The notes under the pieces were generated by a model. It was not told the DNA's origin and ran no database searches. It was given only the letters and a program-made list of their open reading frames with translations. Source: an uncultured Sphingosinicella sp. (GTDB taxonomy: Bacteria > Pseudomonadota > Alphaproteobacteria > Sphingomonadales > Sphingomonadaceae). Taken from it: DNA of 35,305 bases. The first letter of the stretch is position 1. The number at the start of each line of letters is the position of its first letter. The position numbers and the translations under genes are program-made. Below are positions 30,793 to 35,305 of this stretch, piece by piece. Location: the NCBI RefSeq assembly GCF_902806315.1, contig NZ_CADCWD010000094.1, forward strand, positions 1 through 35,305, read 5' to 3'.

Positions 30793-31787
30793 TGCCTCCC
30801 AAGAAGGCCGCCGAAGCCGCCGCCCCTCGCGCCAGGCTTGAGCTCGAATTCGCCGAGCCGCATCTGCTCGGGCCCCTGTTCGGGGAGTTCGACCGCAACC
30901 TGGTAGCGATCGAGGATCGCCTGGGCGTCTATATCGCCGCGCGCGGATCGCGCGTGCAGATCGAGGGCGAACCGGAAGCGGCGGGGCGTGCCCGCGACGT
31001 GCTTCAGGGCCTCTACAACCGGCTCGACGAAGGTCAGGATATCGACGCCGGCATGGTCGATGCGGTGATCGCCATGTCGGGCCAGCCGACGCTGGAGGGC
31101 ATCATCGAGGCGGACGTGTCGGAACCTCCCAAGGTGATGATCCGCACGCGCAAGAAGACGATCGTGCCGCGCTCCAAGACGCAGGCCGTCTATATGGAGG
31201 CACTGGCCCGGGACGACATGATCTTCGCGCTCGGCCCGGCCGGCACCGGTAAGACCTATCTCGCCGTCGCCCAGGCGGTGCAGCAGCTGATCGGCGGCTC
31301 CGTCGATCGCCTGATCCTGTCGCGCCCCGCGGTGGAGGCGGGCGAGCGGCTCGGCTTCCTGCCCGGCGACATGAAGGAGAAGGTCGATCCTTACCTTCGC
31401 CCGCTCTACGACGCGCTCTACGACATGCTTCCGACCGAGCAGGTGGAACGCCGCATCGCCTCGGGCGAGATCGAGATCGCGCCGATCGCCTTCATGCGCG
31501 GCCGCACGCTCGCGGACGCATTCATCATCCTCGACGAGGCGCAGAACACCACGCCGCAGCAGATGAAGATGTTCCTGACCCGCTTCGGCATGAGGAGCCG
31601 CATGGTGATCTGCGGCGATCCCAAGCAGGTCGATCTGCCCAATCCAGGCATGTCGGGCTTGGCCGACGCGGTGACGAAGCTGGAGGGCATTCCCAAGATC
31701 GCGACCGTGCGCTTCACCTCGGTCGATGTCGTCCGCCACCCGCTCGTGGGGCGGATCGTCGATGCCTATGAGGGGCCGCAATCGTGA
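30792..31787 (+). CDS. phoH: PhoH-like ATPase
   Basis: A 331-residue cytoplasmic protein started at the ATG in the TGATG overlap with miaB. Walker A is GPAGTGKT at 148-155, Walker B is FIILDEAQ ending at about 251. The N-terminal KH-like region precedes it. PhoH proteins are helicase-like ATPases of uncertain role, often beside ybeY, the RNA-maturation nuclease. The stop overlaps the ybeY GTG start. Confidence 0.95.
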   Translation: MPPKKAAEAAAPRARLELEFAEPHLLGPLFGEFDRNLVAIEDRLGVYIAARGSRVQIEGEPEAAGRARDVLQGLYNRLDEGQDIDAGMVDAVIAMSGQPTLEGIIEADVSEPPKVMIRTRKKTIVPRSKTQAVYMEALARDDMIFALGPAGTGKTYLAVAQAVQQLIGGSVDRLILSRPAVEAGERLGFLPGDMKEKVDPYLRPLYDALYDMLPTEQVERRIASGEIEIAPIAFMRGRTLADAFIILDEAQNTTPQQMKMFLTRFGMRSRMVICGDPKQVDLPNPGMSGLADAVTKLEGIPKIATVRFTSVDVVRHPLVGRIVDAYEGPQS

Positions 31788-32302
31788 TCCTCGTAGAAGC
31801 TGACGCAGACGCGGATTGGGATAGTCGCCTCGCCTGGAACGACCTGGCGGATCGGGCGGCCCGATCGGCGGTCGCGCAGAGCCGCTTTTCGGGGCTCCTC
31901 GACAGCGCGCTTTCGGTCGAGCTTTCGGTCCGCTTCACCGACGATGCGGAGGTGAAGGCGCTCAATGCCGCCTATCGCGGCAAGGACAAGCCCACCAACG
32001 TCCTTTCCTTCCCTATGGTCAAGCCGGAGCTGCTCGAGCCGCTCGTGCAAGCGGACGGCGGCGAGGTGCTGCTCGGCGACGTGGTGCTGGCGCATGGCGT
32101 CTGTGCGGCGGAAGCTGAGGAGAAGGGCGTGGCGGTGGAAACGCATGCGGCGCACCTGATCGTTCACGGCACGCTGCACCTGCTCGGTTACGATCATGAG
32201 ACGGGCGAGGAGGATGCGGAGCAGATGGAGCAGGTCGAGCGCGAGGCGCTCGCGGCGATCGGCATTGCCGACCCTTATGCGGTGACAGAGGTTCAATCCT
32301 AA
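31784..32302 (+). CDS. ybeY: Endoribonuclease YbeY
   Basis: A 172-residue metalloenzyme for rRNA maturation and quality control. The zinc site is H-x3-H-x5-H (His128, His132, His138) in HGTLHLLGYDH. NVLSFPMV and VLLGDVVLA are typical. The start is GTG overlapping the phoH stop (GTGA); corC follows four bases later. Confidence 0.95.
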   Translation: MILVEADADADWDSRLAWNDLADRAARSAVAQSRFSGLLDSALSVELSVRFTDDAEVKALNAAYRGKDKPTNVLSFPMVKPELLEPLVQADGGEVLLGDVVLAHGVCAAEAEEKGVAVETHAAHLIVHGTLHLLGYDHETGEEDAEQMEQVEREALAAIGIADPYAVTEVQS

Positions 32303-32306
32303 CCAG

Positions 32307-33200
32307 ATGGCAGACGATTCGAGTACCGGCGCCCACCGAAACGGGCGCACTTTCTGGAGCGGTCTTCGCACCTTCCTCTTCGGCGACGACAATGAGGCGA
32401 CGCTCCGCGACCAGATCGAGGAAGCGATCGAAAGCCACGAGGGCGAGGTGCCGGCGGTCGGCGATCTCAGCCATGTCGAGCGGCAGATGCTCCGCAACCT
32501 CCTCCACTTCGGCGAGCGCGAAGTCGGCGATATTGCGGTGCCGCGCGGCGACATCATCGCGATACCGAGCACGACCAGCTTCGAAGAGCTGGTGACAGCT
32601 TTTGCCGAAGCCGGTCACAGCCGCCTGCCCATTTACGAGGAGAGTCTCGATAAGGTGGTCGGCATGGTGCACGTGAAAGACGTGTTCGCGGTGCGCGTCA
32701 GCGGGAGGGTGCCTCCGCTCGATCTGACGGACCTGCTGCGCACGCCGCTCTATGTTCCCGAATCCATGGGCGTGTTGGACCTGCTCGCCCGCATGCGCGC
32801 CGAGCGCGTCCACCTCGCCATCGTCGTCGACGAGTTCGGCGGGACCGAAGGTCTCGTCACCATCGAGGATGTGGTCGAGGAGATTGTCGGCGACATCGAG
32901 GACGAGCATGACGAGGAGGTGACGAGTATGCTGATCCCGCTCGAGGACGGTATGTGGGACGCCGACGCGCGCGCGGAGCTGGAGGACGTGGCCGAGACGG
33001 TCGATGCCCGGCTTGCCGTTGTCGAAGAGGATGTCGACACGCTTGGCGGGCTTGCGGTGATCCTCGCCGGCCACGTGCCGCAGCTCGGCGAAATCGTTGA
33101 GCATCCGAGCGGCTGGCGGCTCGAAGTGACGGACAGCGACACGCGCCGCGTGAATCGGTTGCGGCTCCACGCGCCGGAGGAGAGCGCGCTCACCGAATAA
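32307..33200 (+). CDS. corC: CorC/HlyC family CBS protein
   Basis: A 297-residue protein with two CBS domains (about 70-195: VGDIAVPRGDIIAIPSTTS and VDEFGGTEGLVTIEDVVEEI) and a C-terminal transporter-associated (CorC/HlyC) domain at about 210-290. No transmembrane helix, unlike full-length hemolysin-type proteins. Linked to Mg/Co handling in the family. Often followed by lnt in other bacteria; here a PQQ-type dehydrogenase follows at 10 bases. Confidence 0.92.
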   Translation: MADDSSTGAHRNGRTFWSGLRTFLFGDDNEATLRDQIEEAIESHEGEVPAVGDLSHVERQMLRNLLHFGEREVGDIAVPRGDIIAIPSTTSFEELVTAFAEAGHSRLPIYEESLDKVVGMVHVKDVFAVRVSGRVPPLDLTDLLRTPLYVPESMGVLDLLARMRAERVHLAIVVDEFGGTEGLVTIEDVVEEIVGDIEDEHDEEVTSMLIPLEDGMWDADARAELEDVAETVDARLAVVEEDVDTLGGLAVILAGHVPQLGEIVEHPSGWRLEVTDSDTRRVNRLRLHAPEESALTE

Positions 33201-33210
33201 GGGGAAGTCG

Positions 33211-34530
33211 ATGCGGTTGGTGATGCTGGCCGCGGCGGCGGCGATCCTGGTCTCGGGCTGCGGCGAGCGCGCGACGCTCGACGTCGCGGAGGGCTTCGGG
33301 CCGGACCCGAAGCTCCCGCCGCCCGCCAAGACCATGTTCCCGACCGTCAACATCGCCGAGGCGACCGGCTGGCCCGAAGGGCGCATGCCCAAGGCCGTGC
33401 AGGGGCTCGCCGCGCAGCCATTCGCCCGCGGGCTCGATCATCCTCGCTGGCTGCTGGTGCTCCCCAATGGCGACGTTCTAGTCGCCGAGACCAACAAGCC
33501 GCCCCCCGCCGAGAAGAAGCAGGGCGGCATCAAGGGCTGGATCGCCGAGAAGGTGATGGACAGGGCCGGCGCGGGCGTGCCGAGCGCGAACCGCATCACC
33601 CTCCTTCGCGACGCGGACGGGGACGGGGTCGCGGAATTGAAGACGCCCTTCCTCACCGGGCTCTACTCGCCATTCGGAATGGCGCTGGTCGGCACCACCC
33701 TCTACGTTGCCAATGCGGACGCGGTGGTCGCCTTTCCCTATGTAGAGGGCGCCACGCGGATCACGGAGCGGCCGCGCAAGATCGCGAACCTTCCCGCCGG
33801 ACGGAACCATCACTGGACCAAAAGCCTGGTCGCGAGCCCGGACGGCTCGAAGCTGTATGTCGGCGTTGGCTCCAACAGCAATGTCGCCGAAAAAGGGCTT
33901 GGCGAGGAGGTGAACCGCGCCGCGATCCTGGAGATCGACGCCCGCACCGGCTCCAGCCGCGTCTTCGCCTCGGGGCTGCGCAACCCGGTCGGCATGGACT
34001 GGAACCCGGAAAGCGGGCAGCTCTGGGTCGCGGTCAACGAGCGCGACGAGATCGGCAGCGACCTGGTTCCCGATTACATGACGAGCGTGCGGCCCGGCGG
34101 CTTCTACGGCTGGCCCTGGAGCTATTACGGCCAGACCGTCGACGAACGCGTCAAGCCGCCGCGCCCGGACATGGTCGCCAAGGCGATCAAGCCCGATTAC
34201 GCGCTCGGGCCGCACACCGCCTCGCTCGGCCTCGCCTTCTCCGAGGGCGCGCGGCTTGGGCCGACCCTGGCGAACGGCGCCTTCGTCGGCCAGCACGGAT
34301 CGTGGAATCGCAAGCCGAGGAGCGGCTACAAGGTCGTCTTCGTGCCGTTCCAGGGCGGCCGCCCGTCCGGCAAGCCGATCGACATCCTGAGCGGTTTCCT
34401 GAGCGAGGAGGAGAAAGCGATGGGCCGCCCCGTCGGAGTCGCGATCGCCCGCGACGGCGCGTTGCTCGTCGCCGACGATGTGGGGAACGCGATATGGCGC
34501 GTCAGCGCGCCGGCGCGGGGCGGTCGATGA
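33211..34530 (+). CDS. PQQ-dependent sugar/sorbosone dehydrogenase-type lipoprotein
   Basis: A 439-residue predicted periplasmic lipoprotein. Signal peptide and lipobox VSGC at about 13-17. A six-blade beta-propeller is suggested by recurring GLDHPRWLLVLPNGDVLVAE, LLRDADGDGVAE, ASPDGSKLYVGVGSN, ASGLRNPVGMDWNPESGQLWVAVNERDEIG and VGQHGSWNR, all family blocks of soluble glucose/sorbosone dehydrogenases. It would oxidise a sugar using PQQ and pass electrons to the envelope. A strong AAGGGGAAG site precedes the ATG. The stop overlaps the next start as ATGA. Confidence 0.9.
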   Translation: MRLVMLAAAAAILVSGCGERATLDVAEGFGPDPKLPPPAKTMFPTVNIAEATGWPEGRMPKAVQGLAAQPFARGLDHPRWLLVLPNGDVLVAETNKPPPAEKKQGGIKGWIAEKVMDRAGAGVPSANRITLLRDADGDGVAELKTPFLTGLYSPFGMALVGTTLYVANADAVVAFPYVEGATRITERPRKIANLPAGRNHHWTKSLVASPDGSKLYVGVGSNSNVAEKGLGEEVNRAAILEIDARTGSSRVFASGLRNPVGMDWNPESGQLWVAVNERDEIGSDLVPDYMTSVRPGGFYGWPWSYYGQTVDERVKPPRPDMVAKAIKPDYALGPHTASLGLAFSEGARLGPTLANGAFVGQHGSWNRKPRSGYKVVFVPFQGGRPSGKPIDILSGFLSEEEKAMGRPVGVAIARDGALLVADDVGNAIWRVSAPARGGR

Positions 34531-35305
34531 GCTACGAGCATATCCGGCTGGAGGTCAGCCCGGCTGCGGTCGCGACGATCACGATCGCGCGGCCGGAGAA
34601 GCTGAACGCCCTTTCCTCCCAGACGGTGGACGAGCTCCGGGCTGCTGTAGAAGAGGCTCCTAGCGCAGGCGCGCGCTGCATCCTCATCACTGGCGAGGGC
34701 CGCGGCTTTTCGAGCGGCGCCGATCTCGCCAGCGGCGGCGGCCCCTCGACGGAGCTCGGGACAGGCTTGCCCGAGGATGCGGGCGAAGCGCTTGAGAAGC
34801 ATTTCAACCCGCTGATGGAGGCGATCTTCGCCTCCCCGGTCCCGGTCGTCGCTGCCGTCAACGGTGCGGCCGCGGGTGCGGGCTGCAGCCTGGCTTTGGC
34901 GGCCGACATCGTGATCGCCGCCCGGTCCGCTTATTTTCTCCAGGCCTTCATCAATATCGGCCTGATCCCCGACGCCGGGGCGACCTGGCTCCTCCCCCGC
35001 CTCGCCGGGCGCGCGCGGGCAATGGAGATGATGATGCTCGGCGAGCGCATCCCGGCCGAGCAGGCGCGTAATTGGGGCCTCGTCTCCCGCGTGGTCGAGG
35101 ACGAGCATCTCGCGTCCGAAGCGGTGATGCTGGCCACCCAACTCGCGCAAGGCCCGACGCTCGCGCTCGGGCTCATCCGCAAGCTCGCCCGCAACGCCGA
35201 GCAGCTCTCCCTGAGCGACGCCCTCGCCGCCGAGCTCGTCGCGCAGCGCGACGCCGGCCGCACCGACGATTTCAAGGGCGCCGTGGTCGCCTTCCTCCAG
35301 AAACA
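34527..35305 (+). CDS. Enoyl-CoA hydratase/isomerase (3' end outside window)
   Basis: Crotonase-fold enzyme; 259 residues are visible, nearly complete. The oxyanion-hole and active-site blocks are GFSSGADLASG (about 67-77) and NGAAAGAGCSLALAADIVIA (about 112-131), followed by GLIPDAGATWLLPRLAGRARAMEMM. It hydrates or isomerises an enoyl-CoA in fatty-acid or aromatic degradation. The ATG is in the ATGA overlap with the dehydrogenase gene, so they are coupled. The window ends before the stop codon. Confidence 0.93.
   Translation, partial: MSYEHIRLEVSPAAVATITIARPEKLNALSSQTVDELRAAVEEAPSAGARCILITGEGRGFSSGADLASGGGPSTELGTGLPEDAGEALEKHFNPLMEAIFASPVPVVAAVNGAAAGAGCSLALAADIVIAARSAYFLQAFINIGLIPDAGATWLLPRLAGRARAMEMMMLGERIPAEQARNWGLVSRVVEDEHLASEAVMLATQLAQGPTLALGLIRKLARNAEQLSLSDALAAELVAQRDAGRTDDFKGAVVAFLQK

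Overview
The window looks like chromosomal DNA from a GC-rich alphaproteobacterium, most likely a sphingomonad (Sphingomonadales). The evidence is two PEPxxWA-CTERM proteins, an alphaproteobacterial Fur without a CxxC motif, a MucR/Ros regulator, a class I PHA synthase, the tsaB-rimI-mucR-fur-plsC-miaB-phoH-ybeY-corC order, and candidate EcfG-type (GGAAC-N16-CGTT) stress promoters. I saw no rRNA, tRNA or CRISPR array and no intact transposase.

Layout. 1-1960: two paralogous, minus-strand PEP-CTERM exported proteins, each with a near-identical terminator. 1960-3190: a decayed, minus-strand phage lysis segment with an embedded-overlap spanin-like pair, two small phage-type genes and a truncated upstream gene, cut off at a tandem-repeat block that resembles an IS21-family end. 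3250-5210: an orphan solute-binding lipoprotein and a DUF4112 membrane protein. 5167-7010: nadA-nadC (NAD synthesis). 7320-8860: a Met-rich lipoprotein, a small membrane protein and a DUF4893 lipoprotein. 9110-12980: an SLC13-type transporter with TrkA-C domains, a META-like protein and a four-repeat MscS-like/CmpX-like membrane protein. 13050-16420: a serine hydrolase plus MmcQ/YjbR pair, divergent from an amidohydrolase lipoprotein across a perfect TACA-NN-TGTA dyad of the BlaI/MecI/CopY type. 16413-18462: rarA, then a PadR regulator with a strong autoregulatory dyad. 18464-21704: a glycosyltransferase, phaC and a small gene of unknown function ahead of phaC. 21800-25083: a LysR regulator, a CBS-domain protein, an SDR oxidoreductase, a zinc-ribbon protein and a KTSC protein. 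The CBS and SDR genes carry EcfG-like promoters.

25250-35305 is a mostly plus-strand housekeeping block: a YdeI-like protein, NifU-type Fe-S scaffold, tsaB-rimI, mucR, fur, plsC, miaB, phoH, ybeY, corC, a PQQ-type sugar dehydrogenase lipoprotein and an enoyl-CoA hydratase cut by the window edge. Start and stop codons overlap or nearly touch from plsC onward, indicating one long co-transcribed unit for tRNA modification, RNA maturation and envelope functions. Most genes are ordinary. The points deserving a second look are the BlaI/CopY-type operator, the EcfG promoters, the lysis remnant with IS-end repeats, an apparent frameshift at the start of plsC, and the small gene before phaC.
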